64,000 nucleotides of DNA from an uncultured Craurococcus sp. (GTDB lineage: Bacteria; Pseudomonadota; Alphaproteobacteria; Acetobacterales; Acetobacteraceae). The stretch lies in contig CADCTD010000126.1 of assembly GCA_902805545.1 (NCBI GenBank), positions 62,001-126,000 on the forward strand, in the 5' to 3' direction. Shown piece after piece: positions 48,282 through 57,625 of this stretch. How positions within the stretch are numbered: position 1 is the first letter of the stretch; each line of letters begins with the position of its first letter. A model generated the notes under the pieces. That model was not told the origin of the DNA and ran no database searches. It saw nothing but the letters and a program-made list of their open reading frames with translations. The translations under genes were made by a program, and so were the position numbers.

Positions 48282-50036
48282 ATGACGCAGGCAAGGCGGA
48301 TCGAGTCGCGGCTCGGCGGGCATATCCTGGCCGATGCGCTGGTGGCGCAGGGCGTCAGCCACGCCTTCTGCGTGCCTGGCGAAAGCTATCTCGACCTGCT
48401 CGACGGGCTCTATGCCCAGCGCAACCGCATCCAGCTCGTCACCTGCCGCTTCGAGGCCGGCGCCGTCCATATGGCGGAGGCCTATGGCAAGCTGACCGGC
48501 AAGCCCGGCGTCGCCATCGTCACGCGCGGCCCGGGCGCCTGCCATGCGGCGATCGGCGTGCATGTCGCCTTCCAGGACTCGACGCCGCTGGTGCTGCTGA
48601 TCGGCCAGATCCCCTTCGAGGAGACGGACCGGGAGAGCTTCCAGGAGGTGGACTATCGCAAGATGTTCGCCCCGCTCGCCAAGTGGGTAACGCAGATCGA
48701 CGACGCCTCCCGCATCCCGGAGCTGATGGCGCATGCCTTCGACGTCGCCACCTCCGGCCGCCCCGGCCCGGTGGTGGTGGCGATTTCCGAGGAGATGCAG
48801 AAGGAGATGGCCTCGGTGCCGGATATCGGCCCCGCCCATGTCGCGCCTGCCTACCCGTCGCCGGCGGCGATGGAGCGGATGATGGCGATGCTGGCGCAGG
48901 CGAGGCGCCCGCTCGCCGTGCTCGGCGGTGGCGGCTGCTGGACGGAGGAGGGCCGCGCCGACATCCGCGATTTCCTCCGCGCCAATGACATCCCCGTCGC
49001 GGTCAGCTTCCGCCGCCAGGGCCTCTACGACAACACGCTGCCAAATTACGTCGGCGACCTCGGCGTCGGCGCCGATGCCACTCTGGTGGCGAAGGCACGC
49101 GAGTGTGACCTTTTCCTCGCCATCGGCACCCGGATCGGCGAGACGGTCTCGCAGGGCTACACGCTCTTCGATATGGCGGGCGGCACGCCCATCGTCCATG
49201 CCTATCCCGACCAGTCGGAGATCGGCCGCGTCTATCGCCCGGCGCTCGGCATCACCACCGACCTGAACGCCTTCGCCGCCGCCGCGAAGGCGCTGCCGCC
49301 GATTGCCAGCCCCGCCTGGTCCGGCTGGCGGGCGGAGCTGCGTGGAGCGCGCGAGGCGCAGGCCAGGCCCGGCGAGTACGAGGGTCCGCTCAACCTCGCC
49401 GTCGCGCTTCAGGCGCTGGAGAAGGCGCTGCCGCCCGACACCATCTACACCACCGACGCCGGCAACTTCGCCACCTGGCCGACGCGCTTCATGCATGTCT
49501 CGGAGGGCCAGGACTTCCTCGGCCCGACCAACGGCGCGATGGGCTACAGCGTGCCGGCCGCGATCGGCGCCAAGATCGTCCATCCGGGCCGGACGGTGAT
49601 CTCCTTCGTCGGCGACGGCGGCTTCCTGATGACGGGGCAGGAAATCGCTACTGCCTTCCACCATTCGGTCAACCCGGTCATCCTGGTCTTCAACAACCAG
49701 ATGTACGGCACCATCCGCATGCATCAGGAGCGGCACTACCCGGGCCGCGTCTCCGCCACGACGCTCACCAACCCGGACTTCGCCAAATTCATCGAAAGCT
49801 TCGGCGGCCATGGCGAGATCGTGGAGGCGACGGAGGAGCTGGCGCCTGCCGTGCAGCGGGCCATCGCCTCTGGCAAGCCCGCGGTGGTGGAGGTGCGGAC
49901 CAATCCGGAGCAGGTGACCAACCGCTCAACCATCGCGGAGCTCCGCGAGCAGGCGCGCAAGGCGGCGGCGAAGGTGCCGGTGGCCCAGCCGGCCCGCGTG
50001 CCGGCGCCGCGGCGCGTCGGGCCGCGGACCCGGTGA
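48282..50036 (+). CDS. Thiamine-diphosphate-dependent enzyme (acetolactate synthase-like)
   Basis: 584 aa from the ATG at 48282 (ATG at 48267 possible). It has the three-domain TPP enzyme layout. The N-terminal domain has the catalytic Glu in CRFEAGAVHMAEAYGK and VTRGPGACHAAIGVHVAFQD; a central nucleotide-like domain follows. The C-terminal TPP site is FVGDGGFLMTGQEIATAFHH to LVFNNQMYGTIRMHQERHYP (GDG...NN motif). No regulatory small subunit gene is adjacent, so it is probably not the biosynthetic acetolactate synthase. Other 2-oxoacid lyases or decarboxylases of the family fit equally well. It ends in a Pro/Arg-rich tail. Confidence 0.88.
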   Translation: MTQARRIESRLGGHILADALVAQGVSHAFCVPGESYLDLLDGLYAQRNRIQLVTCRFEAGAVHMAEAYGKLTGKPGVAIVTRGPGACHAAIGVHVAFQDSTPLVLLIGQIPFEETDRESFQEVDYRKMFAPLAKWVTQIDDASRIPELMAHAFDVATSGRPGPVVVAISEEMQKEMASVPDIGPAHVAPAYPSPAAMERMMAMLAQARRPLAVLGGGGCWTEEGRADIRDFLRANDIPVAVSFRRQGLYDNTLPNYVGDLGVGADATLVAKARECDLFLAIGTRIGETVSQGYTLFDMAGGTPIVHAYPDQSEIGRVYRPALGITTDLNAFAAAAKALPPIASPAWSGWRAELRGAREAQARPGEYEGPLNLAVALQALEKALPPDTIYTTDAGNFATWPTRFMHVSEGQDFLGPTNGAMGYSVPAAIGAKIVHPGRTVISFVGDGGFLMTGQEIATAFHHSVNPVILVFNNQMYGTIRMHQERHYPGRVSATTLTNPDFAKFIESFGGHGEIVEATEELAPAVQRAIASGKPAVVEVRTNPEQVTNRSTIAELREQARKAAAKVPVAQPARVPAPRRVGPRTR

Positions 50037-50048
50037 GGGGGTGGGGCG

Positions 50049-51830
50049 CTACCGCCCCACCGCATATCCCTGCATGCCGCGCGGATTGGCGCCCGCCAGG
50101 ATCTGCCCATCCGCTTCGAGCCGCGCACCGGTGAGCCGTCCCTCGGACCACTCGCCGCCCATCTCGGCCGCATGGCCGCGGGCCGTCAGCTCCTCCAGCA
50201 CCGCCGGCGCATAGCGTCCCTCGAGCACCAGCTTGCCCGGCCGGGCGCCGCGCGGCCAGAAGCTGCTGATCCAGTGCTCGCTGTGGAAGCTCGGCAGGTC
50301 GATCGCCTGCTGGATGCCGAAGCCATGGTCGAGCATCCGCGCCAGCATGATCGGCTGCCACTGGTCCTGCTGCTCGCCGCCCGGCGTGCCGAAGCTCATC
50401 CAGGGCTTGCCCTCGCGCAGCACGAGGCTCGGCGAGAGGGTCGTCCGCGGCCGCTTGCCGGGCTTCAGCCCGTTGGGCAGGGCTTCGTCCAGCCAGAACA
50501 TCTGGCAGCGCGAGCCGAGGCAGAAGCCGAGGCCGGGGATGGCCGGCGAGCTCTGCAGCCAGCCAGCCGAGGGCGTCGCGCTGACGAAATTGCCCCATTG
50601 ATCGATCACGTCGATATGGCAGGTATCCCCGCCCGAGGCACCAAGGCGGGAGACCGTTGGCTCGCCCGTCCCCGCCGCCATGGTGAGCGCGCCCGCGCGC
50701 TGGATGGCGGCGGCATAGTCGGTCCGCGGGACGCGGCCATCGGGCGAGCCGGGGCGGAAGCCGTTGTCCGCCTCGCGCCCGATCAGCCGGCGCCGCTCGG
50801 CATTGTAGCCGGCCGAGAGCAGCGTCCCCATCGGCACATCGGTGAAGTCCGGATCGCCGTAGAAGGCCTCGCGATCGGCGAAGGCGAGCTTCATCGCCTC
50901 GGCGACCGTGTGGACGAACTCCGCCCCGACAGGGTCCATCCCCGCGATGTCGAAGCCTTCGAGCAGGGCGAGGGTCTGCAGCATCGCCGGCCCCTGGCTC
51001 CAGGGCCCGCATTTCAACACGGTATGGCCGCGATACTGCCCGGCAAGCGGCTGCTCGACACTCGCGCGCCAGCCCGCCATGTCCTGCCCCGTCAGCAGCG
51101 CATGATGCCGCCGGCCGGAGGTGTCGAGCGCCGCGAATTCCCGGCCGAAGCGGTCGATCGCCTCGGCGACGAAGCCGCCATACCAGATGCTGCGCGCCGC
51201 CTCGATCTGCCCCTCGCGGTCGCCGGTCGCCGCCTCCGCCTCGCGCACCACCCGCGCATAGGTCTCGGCGAGCTCGGGGTTGGTATAGAGCCCGCCCGGC
51301 GTGATCCCCTTCAGCCAGAGCGCGGCGGAGGTCTTCCATTCCGTCTCGAAGAGCGGCCGCACCGTCTCGATCGTCGCGCTGATGCGTCCTACGACATGCG
51401 CCCCGCGCGCGGCATAGCCGATGGCGTAATCGAGCACGTCGCGCAGCCGCCAGGTGCCGTGGTCGCGCAGCATCAGCGCCCAGGCATCGAAGGCGCCCGG
51501 GACCGGCGCGCAGAGGAAGCCCGTCCCCGGTACGATGTCGAGGCCCAGCTCATCCTTCAGCTTGCCGACCGTCATCGCCGCCGGCGCCGGCCCCTGGCCG
51601 CAGATCACCTGCTGCGTGCCGAGCCTCGCGCTGTGCAGGATGATCGGGCAATCGCCCCCCGGCCCGTTCAGGTGCGGCTCGACGATCTGCAGGGTGAAGC
51701 CCGCGGCGCAGGCGGCATCGAAGGCATTGCCGCCGCGCTCCAGCACGGACATGCCGACCTGCGAGGCGATCCAATGCGTGGTGGCGACGGCCCCGAAGGT
51801 GCCGGCGATCTCGGGCCGCGTCGTGAACAT
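50049..51830 (-). CDS. Gamma-glutamyltransferase-family N-terminal nucleophile hydrolase
   Basis: 593 aa from the ATG at 51830 (AGGGAGA upstream; ATG at 51854 less likely). GGT-type precursors cleave themselves before a threonine that becomes the nucleophile; here it is the Thr of GASGGDTCHIDVIDQWGN. Upstream family motifs are ATTHWIASQVGMSVLERGGN then AFDAACAAGFTLQIVEPHLN and GPGGDCPI. No clear signal peptide is visible, unlike E. coli Ggt, so it may be cytoplasmic. The substrate is probably a gamma-glutamyl or acyl amide; family members also include cephalosporin-acylase-like enzymes. Divergent from phnN. Confidence 0.88.
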   Translation of the reverse strand: MFTTRPEIAGTFGAVATTHWIASQVGMSVLERGGNAFDAACAAGFTLQIVEPHLNGPGGDCPIILHSARLGTQQVICGQGPAPAAMTVGKLKDELGLDIVPGTGFLCAPVPGAFDAWALMLRDHGTWRLRDVLDYAIGYAARGAHVVGRISATIETVRPLFETEWKTSAALWLKGITPGGLYTNPELAETYARVVREAEAATGDREGQIEAARSIWYGGFVAEAIDRFGREFAALDTSGRRHHALLTGQDMAGWRASVEQPLAGQYRGHTVLKCGPWSQGPAMLQTLALLEGFDIAGMDPVGAEFVHTVAEAMKLAFADREAFYGDPDFTDVPMGTLLSAGYNAERRRLIGREADNGFRPGSPDGRVPRTDYAAAIQRAGALTMAAGTGEPTVSRLGASGGDTCHIDVIDQWGNFVSATPSAGWLQSSPAIPGLGFCLGSRCQMFWLDEALPNGLKPGKRPRTTLSPSLVLREGKPWMSFGTPGGEQQDQWQPIMLARMLDHGFGIQQAIDLPSFHSEHWISSFWPRGARPGKLVLEGRYAPAVLEELTARGHAAEMGGEWSEGRLTGARLEADGQILAGANPRGMQGYAVGR

Positions 51831-51908
51831 GCTGTGGCGCTCTCCCTGGGCCATTGTGTGACGGCGAACGGACAGGCAGAGAAGGCCCGATCGGTCGGGA
51901 AGGCAAGC

Positions 51909-52427
51909 ATGCTGGTCGGTGTGGTCGGGCCCTCCGGAGCGGGGAAGGACACTCTGATGGAGGGCGCCTGCGCCGCGCTCGCCGATGACCCGCGCTTCCA
52001 CTTCATCCGCCGCAGCATCACCCGTCCCGCCGAGGCCGGCGGCGAGGCGCATCGCCCGTTGAGCCGCGCCGAATTCGAGGCCGAGCGCGCCGCCGGCCTC
52101 TTCGCCCTCTGGTGGGAGGCGCATGGCCTGCTCTACGGAATTCCGGCCGCGTTGCCACCGGGCGTGGCGATTGCCAACCTCTCCCGCACCGTCCTCGCGG
52201 AGGCCGCGCGCCGCCTGCCGCTCCTGGTGCTGGAAATCACTGCCCCGCCCGCGGTGCTCGCCGCCCGCCTCGCCGCCCGCGGCCGGGAGGGTGAGGCCGA
52301 GATCGCCGCCCGCCTCGCCCGCGAGGCGCCGCTGCCGGCCGGCCTCGATGTGGTCCGGGTGATGAATGACGGGCCGGTGGAGCAGGGCATTGCCCGCGTC
52401 GTAGCGGCGCTCCGCGCTATCCCCTGA
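51909..52427 (+). CDS. phnN: Ribose 1,5-bisphosphate phosphokinase PhnN
   Basis: 172 aa. Phosphorylates ribose 1,5-bisphosphate to PRPP, the final salvage step of the C-P lyase pathway. A guanylate-kinase-like fold has Walker A GPSGAGKDTLMEG (about residues 8-20), FIRRSITRPAEAGGEAHRPL and the lid region. It is on the opposite strand to the phnG-M operon and converges on the DUF1045 gene, overlapping it by 11 bases, so it needs its own promoter in the 78-base gap shared with the GGT gene. Confidence 0.91.
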   Translation: MLVGVVGPSGAGKDTLMEGACAALADDPRFHFIRRSITRPAEAGGEAHRPLSRAEFEAERAAGLFALWWEAHGLLYGIPAALPPGVAIANLSRTVLAEAARRLPLLVLEITAPPAVLAARLAARGREGEAEIAARLAREAPLPAGLDVVRVMNDGPVEQGIARVVAALRAIP

Positions 52428-53112
52428 GCCGCAGCCGCTCCGCAATCAGCAGGGGCGCTCCCGCCTTGGCCTGGGTGAAGAGCGTGATCGCCTCCACCCG
52501 CCGCCTCTGCCCCGGCGCCTCGCCAAGGAAATCCGTGACTGCCGGCCGGACCACCGCCATTTCCGCAGCGGAGAGCCGGCGGCTGAGGGTGACGTGGAAG
52601 CGCCACTCCTCCATTACATAGGGATAGCCATAGCGCGCCAGCAGCGCTTCCTGCCGCGGGCTGAGCCGGGCCCGCCGGCGCCTCGCCAGCTCTGCCTCGT
52701 CCGGCGGCGCGCGGCACGCCTCCAGTGCTTCGACGCAGGCATCGGCGAGGGGGCGGAGGGCAGGGCAGGGCGCCGTCTCCCGCAAGGCCAGAAAGCCCTC
52801 CAAATCCTCGACGGCGAGCGGCGGCAGCTCAAAGGGCGCAAGCCGTGCCGCCAGTGCATCGACGGCCGCCATCGCCTCGGCCCAGCTGACGCGGAGGCGG
52901 AAGGGCGGCGTCAGCGTCGCATGCAGGCCGTAGCGCCGCGCATCCGCCGTGACCTCGGCGATATCGAGCCCTGGCAGCACCGGCTGCGGCAACGGCGCGC
53001 CCGTCTCCGCATCCCGCCCGAGCCAGGCGGAGCCGAGGCGATGCAGCGGATCATCCGCCTCCGGCGCCCAGTAGAGGGCCAGCCGCGCCTCCGGCGCCGG
53101 CGCCCCGATCAC
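52417..53112 (-). CDS. DUF1045 putative 2H phosphoesterase of phosphonate metabolism
   Basis: 231 aa from a GTG at 53112 that overlaps the phnM stop (GTGA); an ATG at 53136 would overlap further. Two H-x-T motifs at the family spacing, YGLHATLTPPFRL and WRFHVTLSRRL, mark a 2H phosphoesterase fold, which acts on cyclic phosphodiesters. It ends the phnGHIJKLM operon. The pathway needs a phosphodiesterase to open 5-phosphoribosyl 1,2-cyclic phosphate, normally PhnP, and no phnP is in this window. DUF1045 is therefore a natural candidate for that step (inference). Confidence 0.85.
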   Translation of the reverse strand: MIGAPAPEARLALYWAPEADDPLHRLGSAWLGRDAETGAPLPQPVLPGLDIAEVTADARRYGLHATLTPPFRLRVSWAEAMAAVDALAARLAPFELPPLAVEDLEGFLALRETAPCPALRPLADACVEALEACRAPPDEAELARRRRARLSPRQEALLARYGYPYVMEEWRFHVTLSRRLSAAEMAVVRPAVTDFLGEAPGQRRRVEAITLFTQAKAGAPLLIAERLRLRG

Positions 53113-54251
53113 GCGACGCGCTCGCCCTGGCGCCACACGGCGCGGACCATCGGCAGGCCTTCGACTGCCCGCACCCGCACGAGGTCCGCCCGAAGCCCCG
53201 GCGCCAGCCGTCCCCGGTCGGCCAGCCGCGCCATCCGCGCCGGCCCCTCGGTGATCGTGGCGACAGCCTCGGACAAGGAGATGCCGGTGGTCGCTGCGGC
53301 GATCCAGGCCGCCTCCACCATCGCCGCCGGCACATAGTCGCTCGCCAGCGCATCGACGGCGCCGGCGCGGATGAGGTCGGCCGCCGCGACATTGCCCGAA
53401 TGGCTGCCGCCGCGGACGATGTTCGGCGCTCCGGCGATCACCGTCACGCCCAGCCTGCGGGCCGCGCAGGCCGCCTCCATCGTCACCGGGAATTCGCTGA
53501 TGCGGATGCCGTCATCCGCATTGCGTGCCATCTCCGCCACATCGTCGTCGTCGTGGCTGGCGAGCGGCAACTCGCGGTGGGCTATTCGGTCCAGCAGCCA
53601 GCGCCGCTGCGGCTCGCGCAGCCGCGCGCGGCGCTCCAGCAGCTCCGCGATGCGCTCATCCACCTCGGCATCGCTCATCTGCCTCTGCCGCTGGCGCATG
53701 GCACGGTAGCGGGGGATATCGCGGTACTGGCCGACGCCCGGCGAGTGGTCCATCAGGCTGACCATGGCGACCAGCGGATGGTCGGCGACGCTCTCCACCG
53801 CCGGCATCATGTCGGTCGCCGGCAGCTCGCAGCGGAGATGCAGCAGGTGCTCCGCCTTCAGCAGGCCGCTCGGCACCAGCGCGGCGAGGTCGGCGACACC
53901 CTCGTAGAAGGTCTGCACCCGTCCGGGGTCGAAGCCGAGATCGCCGAGGCAAAGCGCATCGAAGACGGTGGTGACGCCCGCCGCCGCGCATTGCGCGTCA
54001 TGCGCGAGCAGGGCGGAGCGGCTCGGCCAGCGTGCATTGGCCCGCGGCTGCACCTGGCGCTCGAGATTGTCGGTATGCAGGTCGACCACGCCGGGGATGA
54101 TATGGTCCCCCTCGCAATCCACCGCCCCGGCGAGGCCGCTGCGCCCGCGCTGCAGCTCGGCGATCAGCCCATCGCGCAGGACGACGGTGCCGGGCACCAC
54201 CTCCGCCGGCAGGACGAGCAGGGCATTGGTCAGGATGGTCTCGGAGATCAT
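53109..54251 (-). CDS. phnM: PhnM, ribose 1-methylphosphonate 5-triphosphate diphosphatase
   Basis: 380 aa metal-dependent amidohydrolase-fold enzyme. It removes pyrophosphate from the triphosphate intermediate before C-P cleavage. Metal-site motif GVVDLHTDNLERQVQPR; LRCELPATDMMPAVESVADH; VSLMDHSPGVGQYRD; LASHDDDDVAEMARNADDGI; GAPNIVRGGSHSGNVAAADL. It closely follows E. coli PhnM in length and motifs. Coupled to phnL (ATGA) and to DUF1045. Confidence 0.95.
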   Translation of the reverse strand: MISETILTNALLVLPAEVVPGTVVLRDGLIAELQRGRSGLAGAVDCEGDHIIPGVVDLHTDNLERQVQPRANARWPSRSALLAHDAQCAAAGVTTVFDALCLGDLGFDPGRVQTFYEGVADLAALVPSGLLKAEHLLHLRCELPATDMMPAVESVADHPLVAMVSLMDHSPGVGQYRDIPRYRAMRQRQRQMSDAEVDERIAELLERRARLREPQRRWLLDRIAHRELPLASHDDDDVAEMARNADDGIRISEFPVTMEAACAARRLGVTVIAGAPNIVRGGSHSGNVAAADLIRAGAVDALASDYVPAAMVEAAWIAAATTGISLSEAVATITEGPARMARLADRGRLAPGLRADLVRVRAVEGLPMVRAVWRQGERVA

Positions 54252-54946
54252 GCGGCGACGGGCATGGGCTGCACCTCGAAGAGGCGGTCCGCGACCTGGT
54301 CGCGCACCTCGGTGTCGTGGAAGATGCCGATGACGGCCGTGCCCGCCGCCTTCGCCGCGGCGATCAGCCCGATCACGACGGCCCGGTTGCCGGCATCGAG
54401 GCTCGCCGTCGGCTCGTCGAGCAGCAGCACCGGATAGCCGGGGGCGAAGCCGCGCGCCAGGTTCACCCGTTGCTGCTCGCCGCCGGAGAAGGTCGCCGGC
54501 GGCAGGCCGTGCAACCGCGACGGCAGGTTGAGCCCCGCCAGCAACTCCCCAGCCCTCGCCCTGGCCTGCTCGGGCGCGACGCCCCGCGCCGTCAGCGGCT
54601 CCGCTACGATGTCAAGCGTCGGCACCCGGGGGATAACGCGGAGGAACTGGCTGACATAGCCGAGCGTCTCCCGCCGCACCTCCCGCACCAGCCGCGCATC
54701 GGCCGCGGCGAGATCGACCTCGGCGCCGCGATGGCGGATGAGGATCCGCCCGGCTCCCGCGCCGTAATTCCCGTAAAGCAGCCGCATCAGCGTCGACTTG
54801 CCGGCGCCCGATGGTCCCGCCAGGGCCACGCATTCCCCGGGCGCCACGTCGAGCTCGATGCCCTCGAGAACGGGGATGCGCGTCCCGCCCTGGAGATGCA
54901 GGGTGAAGGACTTCCCGAGCCCCTCCGTCCGGATCGCCCAGCTCAT
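54248..54946 (-). CDS. phnL: PhnL, ATP-binding protein of the C-P lyase complex
   Basis: 232 aa ABC-type ATPase. With PhnGHI it is needed for nucleophilic displacement of adenine from ATP to form ribose 1-phosphonate triphosphate. Walker A GPSGAGKSTLMRLLYGNYGA, signature FSGGEQQRVNLARGFAPGYP, Walker B VLLLDEPTASLDAGNR. Overlaps phnK by 4 bases. Confidence 0.95.
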   Translation of the reverse strand: MSWAIRTEGLGKSFTLHLQGGTRIPVLEGIELDVAPGECVALAGPSGAGKSTLMRLLYGNYGAGAGRILIRHRGAEVDLAAADARLVREVRRETLGYVSQFLRVIPRVPTLDIVAEPLTARGVAPEQARARAGELLAGLNLPSRLHGLPPATFSGGEQQRVNLARGFAPGYPVLLLDEPTASLDAGNRAVVIGLIAAAKAAGTAVIGIFHDTEVRDQVADRLFEVQPMPVAA

Positions 54947-55713
54947 GCCGCCAGCACCGAGGCGACGAGGAGCTGGGTATATTCATGCTGCGGATCGTCG
55001 AGCACGCGGTCGGTCAGCCCCTGCTCCACCACCTGCCCTTGCCTCATCACCAGCAGCCGATGCGCCAGCAGCCGCGCCGCCGCGATGTCATGCGTCACGA
55101 TCACCACCGCGAGGCCGAGATCGGCGACCAGCGCCCGGATCATGTCGAGCAGCCGCGCCTGCACCGAGACGTCGAGCCCACCGGTCGGCTCGTCCATGAA
55201 GACCAGCCGCGGCCGCGTCACCAGCGTGCGGGCGATCTGCAGCCGCTGCTGCATGCCGCCCGAGAAGAGCGCCGGCATGCCATCGATCCGCGCCGGGTCG
55301 ATCTCGACGCGTCGGAGCCACTCGGCCGCCTCGGCGCGGATGCTGCCGTAGTGCCGGGCGCCGACCGCCATCAGCCGCTCGCCGATATTCCCCCCCGCGG
55401 AGACGCGCATGCGTAGCCCGTCGCGCGGGTTCTGGTGGACGAAGCCCCAGTCGGTACGGTGCAGCCGCCGCATCGCCGCCTCGCCCATCTCGTGGACGAC
55501 ATGCACGCTTCCCTCGGGGTCGCGGTAGCGCACGGCGCCGGCTTCGGGCCGCATCATGCCGGAGAGCACGCGCAGCAGCGTCGTCTTGCCCGAGCCGCTC
55601 TCGCCGACGATGGCGACGACCTCGCCGGGGAAGACCTCAAGCGAGACGTCATCTAGCGCCGGCACCGTGCCGAAGCGCAGCGACAGCCCGGTCGCCTCCA
55701 GCAGCGCCGTCAT
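54943..55713 (-). CDS. phnK: PhnK, ATP-binding protein of the C-P lyase complex
   Basis: 256 aa ABC-type ATPase that docks on PhnJ in the core complex. Walker A GESGSGKTTLLRVLSGMMRP, the PhnK-typical TDWGFVHQNPRDGLRMRVSA then GGNIGERLMAVG, signature FSGGMQQRLQIARTLVTRPR, Walker B LVFMDEPTGGLDVSVQ. Overlaps phnJ by 4 bases. Confidence 0.95.
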   Translation of the reverse strand: MTALLEATGLSLRFGTVPALDDVSLEVFPGEVVAIVGESGSGKTTLLRVLSGMMRPEAGAVRYRDPEGSVHVVHEMGEAAMRRLHRTDWGFVHQNPRDGLRMRVSAGGNIGERLMAVGARHYGSIRAEAAEWLRRVEIDPARIDGMPALFSGGMQQRLQIARTLVTRPRLVFMDEPTGGLDVSVQARLLDMIRALVADLGLAVVIVTHDIAAARLLAHRLLVMRQGQVVEQGLTDRVLDDPQHEYTQLLVASVLAA

Positions 55714-56558
55714 TCCGCCGCCTCCCGTGTCGCCTGCCGCGTGCTGCAGTAGTCGGTATCGGAGCAGACGAACATGCGGCCGCCCCGGTCATCCACCACC
55801 ACCTCGTCGAGGTAGCTCTCCCGGCTCCCGCAAAGCGCGCAAGGCGCATCCGCCCGCACCGGCCGGAAGGGATGGTCCTCGAAATCGAGGCTCCTCACCG
55901 ATGTGTAAGGCGGCACCGCATAGATCCGCTTCTCCCGCCCCGCGCCGAAGAGCTGCAGGGCGGGCATCCGGTCCATCTTCGGGTTGTCGAAGGCGGGGAT
56001 GGGCGAGGGCGACATCAGGTAGCGCCCACCGACCAGCACCGGGTAATTGTAGCTGATCGCCACGTGGCCGTGCCGGGCGATGTCCTCGTAAAGCTTCACA
56101 TGCATCAGCCCATAATCGGCCAGCGCATGCATCCGCTTCGTCTCGGAGACACGCGGCTCCAGCCGGAAGAGCGGCTCCGGCATCGGCACCTGATAGACGA
56201 GGACTTGCCCCTCGCGCAGCGCAATCTCCGGGATGCGGTGCCGCGTCTGGATGATCGTCGCCTCGCCCGTCCGCTCCGTGGTCTCCACTCCCGCCACCTT
56301 GGCGAAGAAGCGCCGGATGGAGACGGCGTTGGTCGTGTCGTCCGCCCCCTGGTCGATCACCTTCAGCCGGTCGTCCGCCCCGATGACGCTGGCGGTGACG
56401 GCGATGCCGCCCGTGCCCCAGCCATAGGGCAGCGGCATCTCCCGCGCGCCGAAGGGCACCTGGTGCCCCGGGATCGCCACCGCCTTCAGCAGCGCTCGGC
56501 GGATCATCCGCTTGGTGTTCTCGTCGAGATAACCGAAGTTGTAGCCGAGCGCCGTCAT
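55710..56558 (-). CDS. phnJ: PhnJ, radical SAM C-P lyase
   Basis: 282 aa. Cleaves the carbon-phosphorus bond of ribose 1-phosphonate 5-phosphate, releasing the alkane and the cyclic phosphate. The unusual C-terminal cluster-binding set is intact: cysteines at about 240, 243, 265 and 271, spaced C-x2-C-x21-C-x5-C, the same as in E. coli PhnJ. The N-terminus LGYNFGYLDENTKRMIRRAL and GYGLMH-type segments (ALADYGLMHVKLYEDIARHG) match. Fully functional by sequence. Confidence 0.97.
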   Translation of the reverse strand: MTALGYNFGYLDENTKRMIRRALLKAVAIPGHQVPFGAREMPLPYGWGTGGIAVTASVIGADDRLKVIDQGADDTTNAVSIRRFFAKVAGVETTERTGEATIIQTRHRIPEIALREGQVLVYQVPMPEPLFRLEPRVSETKRMHALADYGLMHVKLYEDIARHGHVAISYNYPVLVGGRYLMSPSPIPAFDNPKMDRMPALQLFGAGREKRIYAVPPYTSVRSLDFEDHPFRPVRADAPCALCGSRESYLDEVVVDDRGGRMFVCSDTDYCSTRQATREAAE

Positions 56559-57625
56559 TCGCCATCGGCCTCCCGCCGCAGCAGCCGGATCTTCTCCAGC
56601 TCGCTCTGGAAATCGACGTAATGCGGCAGCTTGAGGTGCTCGACGAAGCCCGTCGCCTCCACATTGTCGCAGTGATAGAGCACGAACTCCTGGTCCTGCG
56701 CTGGCGCCTCCACCGGCTCCCCGAGCTCCTCCGCACGCAGCGCCCGGTCGACCAGCGCCATCGCCATCGCCTTCCGCTCACCCTGGCCGAAGACGAGGCC
56801 ATAGCCGCGGGTGAATTGCGGCGGCTCCGTCTTCGAGCCGGCAAATTGGTTCACCATCTGGCATTCGGTGACGGTGACCTCGCCGAGCTCGATCGGGAAG
56901 CCGAGCTCCGGCGGCTCGAACTCGACCGTTACCGCCCCCATGCGGATCTCGCCGACGAAGGGATGGGCATTGCCATAGCCGCGCTGGGTCGAATAGCCGA
57001 GCGAGAGCAGGAAGCCCTCATCCCCGCGCGCCAGCGCCTGCAGCCGCAGCGGCCGCTCGGCGGGGAAGTTGAGCGGCTCCCGCGTCAGGTCGCGCGGCTC
57101 CGCCTCGGAGGGCAGCTCGGGCGCCATCAGCCCCTCCTGCGCCAGCAGTGCCGTGACCCGTGGCATGGGTGCCTCGTCGGCTGGAGCCTCGGGCGCCGGC
57201 TCCGGCACGCCCCCCTCGGCGGCAAGGGCGAAATCCAGCAGCCGGTGCGTGTAGTCGAAGGTCGGCCCTAGCACCTGCCCGCCCGGCAGCTCCTTGTAGG
57301 TCGCGCTGATCCGCCGCCGGATGCGCATCGCATCGGTCTCGACCGGCAAGCTCGCGCCGAAGCGGGGCAGGGTGGTGCGGTAGGCGCGCAGCAGGAAGGC
57401 CGCCTCGATCAGGTCGCCCCGCGCCTGCTTGATGGCGAGCGCGGCCAGCCCACGGTCGTGGCAGGCACCCTCCGCCATCACCCGGTCGACGGCGAGGCCG
57501 AGCTGCGCCTCGATCTGGGCCAGGCTGAGCTCCGGCAGCACCGGGTCGCCCCGCCTTTCCTCGGCGAGCCAGGCATGCGCCGCCTCGATCGCCCGCTCGC
57601 CGCCCTTGACCGCCACATAGGCCAT
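56555..57625 (-). CDS. phnI: PhnI, nucleosidase subunit of C-P lyase
   Basis: 356 aa from the ATG at 57625, whose last coding base is shared with the phnH stop (TGATG). PhnI is the catalytic nucleosidase of the PhnGHI(L) reaction. N-terminus MAYVAVKGGERAIEAAHAWL, then SYKEL-type ISATYKELPGGQVLGPTFDY, the conserved LGYSTQRGYGNAHPFVGEIR, and HCDNVEATGFVEHLKLPHYV near the end. Length matches E. coli PhnI (354 aa). Confidence 0.96.
   Translation of the reverse strand: MAYVAVKGGERAIEAAHAWLAEERRGDPVLPELSLAQIEAQLGLAVDRVMAEGACHDRGLAALAIKQARGDLIEAAFLLRAYRTTLPRFGASLPVETDAMRIRRRISATYKELPGGQVLGPTFDYTHRLLDFALAAEGGVPEPAPEAPADEAPMPRVTALLAQEGLMAPELPSEAEPRDLTREPLNFPAERPLRLQALARGDEGFLLSLGYSTQRGYGNAHPFVGEIRMGAVTVEFEPPELGFPIELGEVTVTECQMVNQFAGSKTEPPQFTRGYGLVFGQGERKAMAMALVDRALRAEELGEPVEAPAQDQEFVLYHCDNVEATGFVEHLKLPHYVDFQSELEKIRLLRREADGE

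Noticed and set aside
48282-50036. Naming the TPP enzyme ilvB/ilvI
   Set aside because: No small regulatory subunit or other branched-chain synthesis gene is adjacent, and the family includes many other decarboxylases and lyases.
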